Counted from the stretch's first letter, positions 52,351-63,512 are shown. The stretch: 64,000 nucleotides of DNA from Prorocentrum cordatum (GCA_963575745.1 CAUYUJ010001709.1:1-64000), one strand, 5' to 3'. Numbers and translations are program-made. Notes: generated by a model from the sequence alone, not told the origin.

Positions 52351-52573
52351 CTGAGGTACGCCGCCGCCGCGGCCGCCGAGGGCCTCCTCCGAGCCCAGCG
52401 CCGCGCCGCGGAGACCCCGGCGGCCCGCCGCGCCTCCCCCAGCGGCCCGCCCCGCCGCTCCGCCGCCACGCGCGGCGGCGCCGCCAGCCTCGGCCCCGGG
52501 GCGCGGCCTCCGGGGAGGAGGAGGGAGGAGGAGGGAGGGAGGAGGATGGAGAAGGAGGAGGAGCAGGAGGAGG

Positions 52574-52673
52574 NNNNNNNNNNNNNNNNNNNNNNNNNNN
52601 NNNNNNNNNNNNNNNNNNNNNNNNNNNNNNNNNNNNNNNNNNNNNNNNNNNNNNNNNNNNNNNNNNNNNNNNN
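52574..52673. other. Assembly gap (100 N)
   Basis: Exactly 100 N, the conventional length for a gap of unknown size. The left side is a GGA tract and the right side is inside a family K element, so the join is unresolved and sequence on the two sides need not be contiguous. Confidence 0.97.
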
Positions 52674-52769
52674 ATTTCCGCATATCGAATTGTGTTCGGC
52701 TTGCCTCAGACTCAGCCCCCCCCCCCCCGTCCATGCAAGTAAACTTGCCCGAATCCAAGGAAAACAGGC
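52674..52769. mobile_element. MITE-like foldback element, family K, right part of copy 3
   Basis: ATTTCCGCATATCGAATTGT, TTCGGCTTGCCTCAGACTCA, a C-run, CCATGCAAGTAAACTTGCCC and AATCCAAGGAAAACAGGC match copies 1 and 2. The left part is lost in the gap. Confidence 0.75.
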
Positions 52770-52884
52770 ACAAAGTCCAGAGATCCGAGGATCTGATTTG
52801 CCCAGTCCGGCGTTTTTTCCTGGATGCTGGACTCCGGGCCCTGTTCTCGGGCCTGGGGGCCATCAAAAATGGATCGAAACACCA

Positions 52885-53092
52885 CCCCTGGAGGAGGAGG
52901 AGGAGGAGGAGGAGGGAGGAGGAGGAAGGGAAGGAGGAGGAGGAGGAGGAGGAGAGAGGAGGAGGAGGAGGGGGAGGGGGAGGAGGAGGAGGGGGAGGGG
53001 AGGGGGAGGCGGAGGGGGAGGAGGAGGGGGAGGAGGAGGGGGAGGGGAGGGGAGGGGGAGGGGGAGGGGGAGGGGGAGGGGGCCTGGGGCCG
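52885..53092 (+). repeat. GGA/GGGGA microsatellite
   Basis: GGA units grade into GGAGGGG and GGGGGA units, giving strong G clusters on the + strand. Confidence 0.9.
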
Positions 53093-54659
53093 CGGACTGA
53101 AGAATCAGATCGTCGGATGGCTGGGAAGGTATCTGTGCAGCTACCCTTCACCCGTCTTTCCTCTTTTGTGTCAGCCTCCTGGGAGGCCTTCGTCGCCACC
53201 GCTGGAGTCGCCTCGAAATCCTGATGAGAACGCACCCCGGGAAGCTTCCAGGGATTAGCGGTATCGGTACCTATTGGTTTCCCCATTCCCGCCTTTTCCA
53301 CCCTCTCTCTCCCTCACACCCTCTGCCCGCACTGCTGCCCTCCTCCACCCCCGTGCCGCCTCCTCGTCGGCGTCGTCGTCCTCCTCGTCGTTTTCCTTTC
53401 TCCTGCTCCTGCTTGATCCCAGGAAGGGGGAGACAGTGAACGAATGTGTGACGTTTTTGTTTTCGCCCGTTTTCTCAGCCAGACTTTGGTCAGGATCGAA
53501 ACAGGGGCGTGAAAGTACATGAATCCGCGCTGGTTTCCAAAGTGCACATTCCGCGAACGTTTGTATCACGAGGCTGGTCTTGCGGACTGGGGGTCCGTAT
53601 TCATGTGTCTGGCTGGCCGCATACGTTGATGACCAGATTTCCCACCACCATTACCATAAGTAGGAGAGGGAGGAGGAGCAGGAGGAGGAGGAGGAGGACC
53701 TCCCCATACTCCCTTCGTAGCCTTTCGCTCTCGACCGTCTGAGTGATGGCAGCTGTAGGAGCGGCCTGTTGGTAATGTGTGGATTGCACCTTGCACGTGC
53801 TCGGGCCCCGCCCGAAGCATAGCAAGACTGATCAGACAAACACCAAGGGCCGCGCCGCGACAACGTGCGCGACACTACTTAGTCAAGGACGGAGACGAGA
53901 CAGAGGGAGAGCAGGAGAAAAGCTGCTGTTTTTCACAACAGCAGTCAAGAACTAAGAAACATTGACACAGACGCGCAAAGGAACATTGACCATGGCGTCA
54001 CAACTCGCCAGCACGGAGATAGCGGCCACCAGGCCGAGTAGTTCTATTGTTCGTACAACTTGTATGCGTTGAGGATCGACGTCGGTGACGAGCTGCTTTG
54101 ACTTGCCGACCCTGCTGCGCTCTGTGCTTCTGGGCAGGATACTATTCGCCAATATCCAATTCAATGTTTGTCTGTGCCCTCGGCGAGGCGCTCCATACTT
54201 TCTCTTGAGGTCCACGCCCGAGGTGTCCGCGTCGTCGCCCAGCATGACCGGGGTCACTCACATCTGGGCCGGGTTTGGCGCGGCTTTTCTTCTTCTCGGA
54301 CATGGTGATCCGGCGCGCCAATTCTGTGAAGCCGCTTCCGCTTGGAGCACCTTGCGTTGTTCTTATTATACGTCTTGGTGTGTTCCACGATCGCGCTCAG
54401 GACGTCCTCGAACGTGAGCTTGGCATCGGATCCTGCGCAGGTTCGACTGGGAAGCGCAGCCCACAGCGTATTGACGGAATGATCTTCGCTTCATCCATTG
54501 CTGGAGCCGTTCGTGGCTTCGGTGCCCTCGAGGTGATTCGCGAACAGGTCAACGATCGCGGCCGTTTGTGCCTCCTGTAATCCCATCACCGCCGCTAGGT
54601 GTGGCAGCCTGATTCTGAAAGAAGGCCAGCCGGACTACCTGCACCAGCTTTGTTGACGA
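53093..54659. other. About 1.5 kb without an assigned gene
   Basis: On the minus strand one frame reads LTFEDVLSAIVEHTKTYNKN (about 54412-54353) and an adjacent one MSEKKKSRAKPGPDV (from 54303). These look protein-like and could be a small relic of a polyprotein, but no family was recognised and stops interrupt the frames. A GGA tract lies near 53670-53700. Confidence 0.35.
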
Positions 54660-54850
54660 CGATCAATGGGGAGAAAGCTTGTTGCCAAATAATTTCCAGA
54701 TCTCTAAAAAATGGTTCGAACATATCCGACACATTCAAAACCATGTTTAAAATATGCTTACAACATGATACTTACATGCTAAACACATTTTTCAGTCAAT
54801 GGTAGGATTGTTAGGATGTCCATGGTCATGGCATCCACAGCACCAGCTTG
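54660..54850 (+). repeat. Dispersed repeat R5, copy 2
   Basis: ACGATCAATGGGGAGAAAGC, TTGTTGCCAAATAATTTCCA, then ATGTTTAAAATATG and GGATGTCCATGG. Similar in order and AT-rich character to 21138-21300. Confidence 0.6.
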
Positions 54851-55170
54851 GCCATCTCTTTCATGCTGACTGGTGTCGTCATCGTCGTGGTTGGACTCCT
54901 CTCAGTGTCTCCGACGAAGAGGCCGTAGGCTTGGCTGTGGCGAGGCTGTGGAAGGGGAGCCGCATGTTCCTCTTGTCTTTGGGCTTCTTGTCTTAAGTCC
55001 GGCGTGCCCCTCTACAGGAGGAAAATTCAAAAATAGGTTGAAACATAGTTTGGGGACCATGTTTCCCAACCAACCTGTGGTGTTTGGTCCTCGTTTTGAA
55101 AAGACGGTCTCCGCCTTCCTCTCCTCCTCTTCCCCCCCTCCTCCTTCCTCCCGTCACCCCCCTCACTTTG

Positions 55171-56240
55171 GCACACCCAGCACAGCGCTTCCTGGCCCCA
55201 TAGGGCGCTCCACCGAAGGCCCCAGTGGGGGTGCCCGAATGCGCCCCCACGCCTAGTACGGCGTTTCGTGGCCCCCTGGCGAGCTCCACGGAAGGCCCCA
55301 GTGGGGGTGTCCGTATGCGCCCCTCCCACACCCAGTACAGCGCTTCGCGGCCCCATAGGGAGCTCCACCGAAGGCCCCAGTGGGGGTGCCCTCATGCGTC
55401 CCGCACACCCAGTACAGCGCTTCGTGGCCCCATAGGGAGCTTTCGTGGCCCCATCGGGAGCTCCACCGAAGGCTCCAGTGGGGGTGCCCGCATGCAGCTG
55501 CGGTCCCCCACACCCAGTACAGCGCTTCGTGGACCCATAGGGAGCTCCACTGAAGGGCCCCAGTGGGGGTGTCCGCATACGCCCCCCACATCCAGTACAG
55601 CGTTTCGTGACGCCACAGGGAGTTCCACCGAAGACCCCAGTGGGGGTGCCCGCATGTGTCTGCCACACCCAATACAGCGCTTCGTGGCCCCATATGGAGC
55701 TCCACCGAAGGCCCCAATGGGGGTGTCCGCATGCGTCCCCCACACCGAGCACAGCGTTTCGTGGCCCCATCGGGGGCTCCACCGAAGGCCCCTGTGTGGG
55801 TGCCCCCATGCGTCAGCCACCCCCCAGTACAGCACTCCGTGGCCCAATAGGGAGCTCCACCGAAGGCCCCAGTGGGGGGGTGCCCGCACGTGCCCGCCAC
55901 ACCCAATACAGCGCTTCGTGGCCCCATATGGAGCTTCACCGAAGGCCCCAGTGGGGGTGCCCGCATGCGCCTCCCACACCCAGGGTGGCCTCATAGGGAG
56001 CTCCACATAAGGCCTCAGTGGCGCAGCCCGCATGTGTCTCCCCCACCCAGTACAGCGTCTCGTGGCCCCATAGGGGGCTCCACCGAAGGTCCCAGCGGCG
56101 CAGCCTGCATGGGGTTCCCCCGCCCAGTACAGCGCTTCGTGGCCCCGTAGGGGGCTCCATCGAAGGTTCCAGTGGCGCAGTCCGCATGCGTCTCCCCCAC
56201 CCAGTACAGCGTTTCGTGGCCCTACAAGGGAGTTCCACCG
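55171..56240 (-). repeat. ~75-bp satellite, about 14 copies
   Basis: The unit has CCGAAGGCCCCAGTGGGGGT, a GCCCGCATGCG-type word, CCACACCCAGTACAGCG, CTTCGTGGCCCCATAGGGAG and CTCCA. On the minus strand its core, ACTGGGGCCTTCGGTGGAGC and TCCCTATGGGGCCACGAA, is the core of the 89-bp satellite at 36980-38065. The last three copies (56020-56240) form a variant with GTGGCGCAGCC(C/T)GCATG. Confidence 0.9.
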
Positions 56241-56394
56241 AAGACGATGACTACAACTGCGGTGCTCACAACTGCATCGGAGGTGAGGGGGTGAGATCGA
56301 AGTGGAACGGAGAGCCCCCCTACAGGGAAATCGATTTCGGTTTCGTGTTCGTGCGTGCCGTGCGGGCGAGGCGAAGCTGCGTGGGCGGGCGAGA

Positions 56395-56608
56395 GGAAAG
56401 TCTCCTGTGGCTGAGGCGCGGCCGGACCAAATGATTCTCGGCCGGGCGGCCGGTGGCGCGCGGTGTCCCGCCGGTGTCCCGCGAAATCCGTGTGGCTGAG
56501 GCGCGGCCGGACCAAATGATTCCCTTCCGGGCGGCCGGTGGCCCGCGGTGTCCCGCCGGTGTCCCGCGGTGTCCCGCGGTGTCCCGCGGTGCCCCGCGGT
56601 GTCCCGCG
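56395..56608 (+). repeat. ~91-bp duplication with GTGTCCCGCGG units
   Basis: GTGGCTGAGGCGCGGCCGGA followed by CCAAATGATTC occurs at about 56408 and 56491. It is followed by GGCCGGTGGC(G/C)CGCGG and a run of about six GTGTCCCGC(C/G)G units. Confidence 0.8.
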
Positions 56609-56858
56609 ATGATGCTGCTGCTGATGATGATGATGACGATGATGATGGTGACGCTGATGGTGTCTCGGTGATGAGGATGATGATGATCATGATGATCATG
56701 CTGATTATGTTGATGATCATGATGATGACGATGATGGTGTCCCGATGATGATAAGTATGATGATGTTGATGTTGATGATGCTGATTATGACTGTGTCCCG
56801 ATGATGATGATGATGTCGATGATGAGGATGAGATGATGATGATGATGGTGTCCCGATG

Positions 56859-56890
<32 letters not shown>

Positions 56891-57284
56891 GTTGATGATG
56901 ATGGCGTCCCGATGGTGATGATAATGATTGTGATGATGATGACGATGATGATGTTGATGATGCTGATGTTGGTAATGATGATGATGATGGTGCCCAGATG
57001 ATGACGATGATGATGCTGATGATGTTGATGATGCTGATGATGATGTCGATGATGAGGATGAGATGATGATGATGGTGTCCCGATGCTGATGATGATGATG
57101 ATGACGATGATGATGATGATGATAACGATGGTGATCATGATGGTGTCCCGATGATGATGCTGCTGCTGATGATGATGACGATGACTGTGTCCCGATGTTG
57201 CTGATGATGATGATGATGCTGATGATGATGATTTTGATGATGGTGATGATGATGATGATGGTGGTGTCCCGATGATGATGATGC

Positions 57285-57322
<38 letters not shown>

Positions 57323-57418
57323 TTGGTGTTGATGATGAGGACGGTGTCCCGATTCTGATGATGTTGGTGATGATGATGTTGATGTTGATGTTGTTGTTGA
57401 TGATGATGATGATGACGT
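56609..57418 (+). repeat. GAT-rich minisatellite with GTGTCCCGATG punctuation
   Basis: GAT/GAC/GCT units broken about ten times by GTGTCCCGATG-type words spaced roughly 45-90 bp. The same GTGTCCCG word makes up the preceding repeat, so the array probably grew from that junction. Confidence 0.85.
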
Positions 57419-57632
57419 TGATTGTGAGAGCGGTTGTGATATCGATAGTGAGATCGATAGTGAGACCGAATGTGATATCGATTGTGAGATCGATTGTGAG
57501 ATCGATAGTCAGATCAATTGTGAGATAGATCGAGTGAGATCGATTGTGAGATCGATCGAGGGCGATCGATCGAGCGAGACCGATACTGATATCGATAGTG
57601 AGATCGATAGTGAGACCGATCGAGTGAGACGT
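57419..57632 (+). repeat. 12-bp repeat GATCGATTGTGA
   Basis: About 17 imperfect 12-bp units (GATCGATAGTGA, GATCGATTGTGA, GACCGATCGAGT) lie head to tail. Confidence 0.85.
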
Positions 57633-57803
57633 TGGTTCCTCCCCCTCCCCGAACCTCCTTATCACCCGAAGGGTGGTCGTATAGGTATGGTTGTATCCTT
57701 CGCCAGGCTAAGTTGAATAGTTGTTGATCATGTGGGTGCTTGACTGGCAATGTCTTGTTGTTTCCTCCAAAAATCAGCCTGTAGGGGGGCATGCCCGACC
57801 TAA

Positions 57804-58148
57804 GTATTGTCCTTCTTGCCCTTGTGTTTCGTGCAGGTGTCGGACACCTTCTGGACGGTTCGCTCGGCGGCGGTAGCCGCAGCAGCCATCAAGGACATAT
57901 TAGGTGTTTCGTTGGATTGGCTGCTCTTCAGCCTCGTTTCACCCGACGCTCAGTGCAGCCATGTGTTACATGCCCCCTGCAGCGCCGTAGGGCTGGACTT
58001 AGCGGCCCTTGTCATGCTTCCAGTTCCCATTGAAACACATTTTCACCAGGGTCTTGGTGCCCGTCAGGTGCTCGAAGCGCTGGCAAGGCGCGTTGGACGC
58101 CGTAAGCTTGGACAGCCATCGGAGCGGCAGACAGCTACAAAGAGATAG
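57804..58148 (+). other. Unassigned open frame
   Basis: A 113-codon frame (from 57807) has a balanced composition: FWTVRSAAVAAAAIKD, LGVSLDWLLFSLVSPDAQ, LVMLPVPIETHFHQGL. A CAG/GTG at about 57835 could be a splice acceptor. I do not recognise it. It sits just outside the 2.8-kb unit, and minus-strand frames overlap it, so it may be chance. Confidence 0.25.
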
Positions 58149-60743
58149 CGTTTGGGCCCGAGTGCTTGAAACCGTCGAGCCGAGTTTCGTGCATGGCACT
58201 GTTGATGGTCCCATTCCTGATCAACAAGTTGATGTACCGAGGGAGCCGTTTGCCACAGGGGGCCCCCAGTGGAGCAAACATTCCACTTACAGCCAATGGG
58301 ACAATGTTCCAGAACACGAGATGCTGCTAAGCGATCTCAGTGGGAGTACAACATATACGTGATGCGAATTCGAGTACGTACTGAGTACGTAGTGCGAATT
58401 CGAGTAAATACGTGCTCACGCAGTGGTCATTCGACTAGCTACAACAGATTACCAACGTTTGATCATGAATGAATGTAGTGGTATGTCTTCGTAGAATACC
58501 CCAGCAAATCTAGTAGCATCATCTCTGAGGCCAATCCCTGACGACATAATTCGGCGATGGTGTCGACGGAAGCTGTTCTCGCACGTTTGGAGCAGCCCCC
58601 GTTGATCGCATTCATCCCCAGGATGCGTTCCTGTAGTACTATCCGAAGGATACGTGAGGGTACCGGGGGATTCCAGGAACGCTGGACATTTGGTTGAGCA
58701 TGGTTTGTCTGATTCTCCTATCGCGTTTTTCTCTGAACAAAGAAATGCTATACGAGGTAACTCTTCCCTCTGGTCTGATTTCTGCTTGTAGACACTGCAT
58801 GTGTAGACCCTGGGCTTCGATCATTCGGCCGCAAGCAGGACGGGGAATGGAGGAGGCAGAAATTCAAGAAATCACCAACGTGCAAGAAGCCCTCGGCGAC
58901 CTTGTCCGTTTGAAAGCCTGGGACCTGGAAGCCGACCTGACGTGCCATACCTGGGTCCGGATATATTTCGCGAATTATGGGAGTATTTTCCCTGTGCTGC
59001 TAGTTACGATGGGCTTCCGCCCATCGGCCATTCATACGTACGTTTGCACATTTTGTTCCCATCCGAGATCGCATTGCGCATACAATCCGCAATGTGTTAC
59101 GAACGTTTTTGTGTGTGGAATCGTCATAATGTTTCGCATGCTCGTTTCTTCTGGCCAAGATGCCCGTAGAGTTTGCAACCACGGCGGGTTGCAATACCCA
59201 ATTGCTTGAAACGAGTGGACGGACACGTTTAAGTATATTGACCCATATTATGTGTACCCGCGTCTTTTAAGAATTGGCTCGCGACTCAGTTGGCCCAGGA
59301 TGCCAAGTCTTTAGGATTCCACATGTTGAAAAATTTGTCGACGCAACTTACACAAGGTCGTAACGTCGTAATCTCAGCATGTGACAGCCCACGATATTTG
59401 CCAATGTGCTCGGCCCCATCAAGTCCACTAGCTATCTCCAGAAAGCCGTGCCGCCCACCGCAATGCACGCGCACATTCCCGAACGAAAATTGCCGCGCCG
59501 TTCTAATAGTTGATTCGATCTCTCTGTTGTGCGCATGGTACGATGGCACAAGACATGGCCCGATTCCCTGTCAACGCACCATCCCTTGGCAATAAGCTTT
59601 GAGGATGTCTTCGGCCGTCGTTCGCGTTAGGTTCCGGACCTTTTCTGCGATGGTTTGCGCAAGCAGTTTGAAGTGATGTTTTGAACAAGTTTTTCGGTGG
59701 TGCGGGAGCGGTGGTATTGTGGCACTGTTTCGGAGGATCTGTAGCCATGGCAACCTGTCGGTCAGGATTTGTGTCCACCTGATTGACATGCGTTCGCGGC
59801 AACTGCGCACGTGTAGAGGTAATTGACAAGTGGGTCTTCCCTGCCAGGCCCGGGGTTCTGTGGCACGTGGAAACAAATTCGGAAACGGGAGTAGGCAGAA
59901 CGGGCAGGAACAAAGATGCAATTATCATGGGACCCGAGACCGACCTGTTCCAGAACATATCGAGTGTTACGTTTCTTTTCGGACACACCCAGTGCGAGTT
60001 ATCCTACGCCACGTCGTACCATAGCTAGCGTGTGCAAAGTGGATCTTGCAAGCGTAGTATTGCGGACGGCTTCCATATGTTGCGTGATGTAGTCGTTACC
60101 CTTCATATGATGAGCCTGACGCATGTGCAAATGTACGAGGGTATGCTTCACACATCCTGCATGGGCCTCTTGTTTTCTCTGCACAAGCCCCGCGCGGGAG
60201 AGCAATACACATTTCCCTATCTTCCCTCTGCTCCTCACCTCGTTTCACACTCACCATCCCATCAGCATCACACCGCCATCATCACCATCATCACCATCAT
60301 CAGCAGCATGATCAATATCGTTATCATTACCACCATCATCACCATCACGTCATGACCATCGGCCACCATCCTCAGGATCAGCATCATCACTCACTCACTC
60401 ACTCACCTACGCTCATCACCCACTCACTCATCACCATGGCCGATGATCGTCACAGTCGTCTTAATCATAAGCTGTATCGCCAACATCGTCATCATCAAAC
60501 TTATCACAGATACAGCCGCACTGACACACATTCAAACACACACACACTAATCTTGAGGAAGCCTCAGGCGGGAGACTCCTCCCTATGGGGCCCGAACTTC
60601 ATGTTGGCAATCCGAGCGGTTCATTGGCCTATTGCAGCAGGCAAAACACTTGAGCGTTCCAAACGCGCGAATCGTGAGGATGTCTCGAGCGGGGGCCTCG
60701 TCTGCCCCGCCCTCTCCCCCCCATCACGCCCTCCACCGCAACA
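58149..60743. other. About 2.6 kb of low-repeat sequence, no assigned gene
   Basis: The composition is closer to 50% GC than elsewhere. Many 60-170-codon frames occur on both strands, including 58694-59209 (+) and 59503-59988 (-), with no domain recognised. Short CAT/CAC-rich words lie at 60258-60350 and (CACT) words at 60388-60420. Confidence 0.45.
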
Positions 60744-60926
60744 TACTCCAGATTTCGTAATAAAGGGAGGGGGGTCTCATTTCGGGGAGGGTCTCTGCCA
60801 GGCTATCTTGGAGGGCCTGGGGGGGTCTGGGGACGATGTTTTGGAGGGTTCTCCCACGGGGGGGGTCTGAAATGGCTTGTCTTGGAGGGTCCAGACCCCC
60901 TCCCTTTTATTACGAAATCTGGAGTA
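60744..60926 (+). mobile_element. MITE-like foldback element, family M, copy 5
   Basis: TACTCCAGATTTCGTAATAA and mirror, 183 bp, nearly identical to copies 2 and 3. Flanks ACA and CGT do not match. Confidence 0.83.
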
Positions 60927-61023
60927 CGTGACCTGCAGCCGCATTCAACATGACTTAGGGAGCGGTCCCTGGATTTTGGATGCGAGGTTTCCCGGGGGAC
61001 AATCTGTTCGCGCTCGAGCGTCT

Positions 61024-61400
61024 TCACCATTGTCGTCGCTTGCTCTTAAGGAAGCGACGCATTCGCCCTTGCAATTCGGATGTAGTTCGTGGCCCATTTG
61101 TGGCGCCGAAGTGCACGATAGTCCAACCATGCGTGTTTTCCCCGATACATGTCCCAAACAGATACCCACGCCAGTACAAGGGGCGAGGTTTGTCTGTGCG
61201 GCCAATATACGAGATGCCTGTATCACACTGGGTATGGGGCCACACGACGTTGATAACGAACGCCTCGAGATTCGGCATGTGCCGTGTCATGCTGAAGACG
61301 ATCGGGAGACATAAGAAGTTCCAGGGGGCTGTTCCGCGCCATACGAGATATCGTGAGATGTCAGCCTGGTTCCCCGATCTCTGCTGCGAGCGAGGGGGGG
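61024..61400 (-). other. Unassigned minus-strand open frame, about 120 codons
   Basis: The frame is open from about 61400 down to the stop at 61024. An internal Met at 61290 starts 88 codons; the upstream part has no Met in frame. It reads NQADISRYLVWRG, PNLEAFVINVVWPHTQ, GENTHGWTIVHFGATNGP, ending in RMRRFLKSKRRQW. The composition and lack of repeats make it one of the more protein-like frames here. I cannot name a family. It could be a single exon or a relic of a mobile element. Confidence 0.35.
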
Positions 61401-61570
61401 AATAAGTGACAAGGAGAAGGCCTTCTCAGAATGCGGCGGGACTTCTCAGAAGGCCCCGCTTCTTCTGAGAAGTGTCCTGCGTCTTCGGGAAAGGCTTAGA
61501 ACACTTCTCAGAAGGCCGGGGGACTTCCGAGCCTTCTGAGAAGGCCCGCACCTTCTCCCTTCCCTCCCAG
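61391..61570. mobile_element. Foldback element, family E, copy 2
   Basis: GAGAAGGCCTTCTCAGAATG at the left and GCCTTCTGAGAAGGCCCGCA then CCTTCTCCCTT at the right pair in inverted order. CTTCTCAGAAGGCC and CTTCTGAGAAG recur inside. Similar to 51763-51946. Confidence 0.68.
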
Positions 61571-61714
61571 GCTCGCCGCCGACTATCCGCGGTAGGCTGC
61601 CTCGTGGTGGCTTCAGACAGGGGGGTATCGACTTCGCAATGGCAAGCAGTCTCCTGCACGGCAGGCGCGCCGCACTCGCGACGCAGCGCAAAATTGTGGC
61701 AGGCCGCGCGTGCA

Positions 61715-61830
61715 CGGTGGAGACCCATGCCAAGCAGCACCCAGCTTTCCTTCAGGGTGCACTGGACTTCTTGGGTTTCGATGGTTTCGCGATGGAAAAC
61801 GTGACGTTCCCACACCAAAAGTCAATGGAC
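61715..61830 (+). repeat. Segment with conserved HAKQHPA peptide frame (R6), copy 2
   Basis: See 36805-36915. Here the frame reads VETHAKQHPAFLQGAL, then FLGFDGFAMENV. It directly follows unrelated sequence and is about 145 bp downstream of a family E foldback. Confidence 0.45.
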
Positions 61831-62510
61831 GTCCTGGGGTCTCAGGGTTAGGTTTCCTGTCGAAGGTTTCTTCTGGCCAGGCCCGCACTGTACGGCTTGC
61901 GGCGGCGCGCAGCATCGTATTTGAACCAACGCCGCGCCGCATCCTTGACCAGATTGGTTACTTGTTCCGTGTGGGCCCCTCCTCCCCCCGCGCGGCCGCC
62001 CTCGTCTTCTTTCCTTCCTCTTGCACGCCGGACAATTCGCATTTTGGTTGCCCCGATTAGCCACATGCTGGAGCGGACTGCCTCTGCCTCGCCGCCGACG
62101 GGAAAAGGTTCTGAGTGGGTATGGTAAGACCACTCTCCCAGAGGGGGCCAAGTGGGCACTTCGAAGCTCCTGTTCTGTACCCGGTGGCAAAGCGGGGGCC
62201 CCTGATTAGCTTGATCTAGCTTGCTTTCCTCCTCACCTTCATCCGTCATCCGTCCTCGTCGTCCGTCCTTCCATCCGTCCCATTGCATCATCCGTCATCC
62301 CACATCACATCAACATCAACATCAGCTCCTGCCCTTGATCAGTGTCCTGGTACGCCTCCCCGCCTCCTCCCCCTCGGCCTCCACAGGCGCGAGCGGTGGC
62401 CGGCGCCGGCGCGCCTGCTCCATGGCGCGCGAGCGCTGGCGAACTGCGCGTGCACAGCCTCGTTGGCAGAATGAAGAGGGCTCGGCCGAACCAGAGAGGA
62501 GCGGGGGGAT
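61831..62510. other. Spacer without a recognised gene
   Basis: About 680 bp. Contains CATCCGTC words at 62240-62300 (short tandem) and otherwise nothing assigned. Confidence 0.45.
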
Positions 62511-62720
62511 CAGGGGCAACGTCAGGGGGGGATAGGCTCAGGGGGGACGCATCGACCCCCAATCGCCCACTGAGCGCCGATAGTGGCTTGGTAGCCCACA
62601 CCACCTAGGACCGTGCGGTCTCGCTGTCGGGAGCCCATCGCCGATCTATCGGCGATGCAGCGCCGATTCGAGGTCGATGTTTCCCTCCCGAAGCCGGTCC
62701 CCCCCACCGTCGCCTCTCAG
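62511..62720. mobile_element. MITE-like element, family G, copy 2
   Basis: CAGGGGCAACGTC at the left and GTCGCCTCTCAG at the right, with inner GCCGATCTATCGGCGATG and CGCCGATTCGAGGTCGATG words, match 7368-7572 at perhaps 70-75%. Confidence 0.6.
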
Positions 62721-62794
62721 CGGGGGGGGGGGGGCGCGTCGCGACGGAAGACGACGGCGGGGGCAACGGGCAACGGAGGAGAGCGAGTCGGGGC

Positions 62795-62822
62795 GAAGGG
62801 GGGGGGGGGGGGGGGGGGGGAT
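62795..62822 (+). repeat. Poly-G run, over 20 bases
   Basis: One of the longest G runs in the window. It lies in a G-rich stretch (62720-62890) and is prone to sequencing and assembly error. Confidence 0.85.
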
Positions 62823-62889
62823 AGGATGGGGGAGGGAGTGATGGTGCGGTTGGCAGGGCTTGGAGGTGGGGGGGACGAGGGGACGGGTA

Positions 62890-63345
62890 TGGAGGCGAAG
62901 GATGTTTTTTTGTTTGATCGAGACATCGGAGAAGCATGAGTACTCGAATTATGTACTTACTCCGTCTCTGCCATAGCTCAACAGGCTAAACATAGCGAAG
63001 GAGGGGGTGAGGGATGAGCCGGGGGTGAGGGTGGTCGGGTAGAGGGGCCGAGTTGGGGGATGGGGCAGGTGGGACAGGGGCGCTTGCATGCGGAGATGCG
63101 ACACTGGGGCAGGGCGCGGGGATGACGAGTGAAAAGTGGGTGCATGGGGGAGGAGGAGTAGGGGCGGGGGAGCGTCGGAGAGGGGGGCCATTCTTTGTTT
63201 CTCCCGACATGTCGACCTGGTCTTTTCTCGAATACGCTTGCTGCGAACCACATACAGCTGCCCACTGTCTTTAGAAATCGCATGTGGTCTCTATGCTTTC
63301 TCTCAGCCATTGTGGGAAAACCATTGGGGAAACATTTCCAAGAGA
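62890..63345. other. Spacer without a recognised gene
   Basis: G-rich stretch with short frames only. Confidence 0.45.
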
Positions 63346-63512
63346 GGGAGGAGGAGGAGGAGGAGGAGGAGGATGAGGAGGAGGAGGAGGAGGAGGAGGA
63401 GGAGAAGGAGGAAGAGGAGGAGGAGTGGGAGGAGGAGGAAGAAGAGGAGGAGGAGGAGGAGGAGGAGGGAGAGGGGGATGGGGATGGGAAGGAAGAGGGG
63501 GAGGGGGAGGGG
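63346..63512 (+). repeat. (GGA)n microsatellite
   Basis: GGA units with GAT and GTG changes, ending in GGGGA units. Confidence 0.9.

Larger units (their letters stand above)
54994..57803. mobile_element. 2.8-kb unit bounded by family T inverted repeats, filled with tandem DNA
   Basis: Left end TTAAGTCCGGCGTGCCCCTC(TACAGG), right end CCTGTAGGGGGGCATGCCCG(ACCTAA). About 22 of 26 positions pair when inverted. No nearer matching end was found for either. Inside, in order: about 100 bp like other family T left arms (AAAAATAGGTTGAAACATAG), a ~75-bp satellite, a GTGTCCCGCGG repeat, a GAT-rich minisatellite, a 12-bp GATCGATTGTGA repeat, and about 170 bp like a family T right arm. It has no coding capacity. 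It could be a large family T element that captured or grew satellites, or two unrelated solo ends. Confidence 0.55.
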
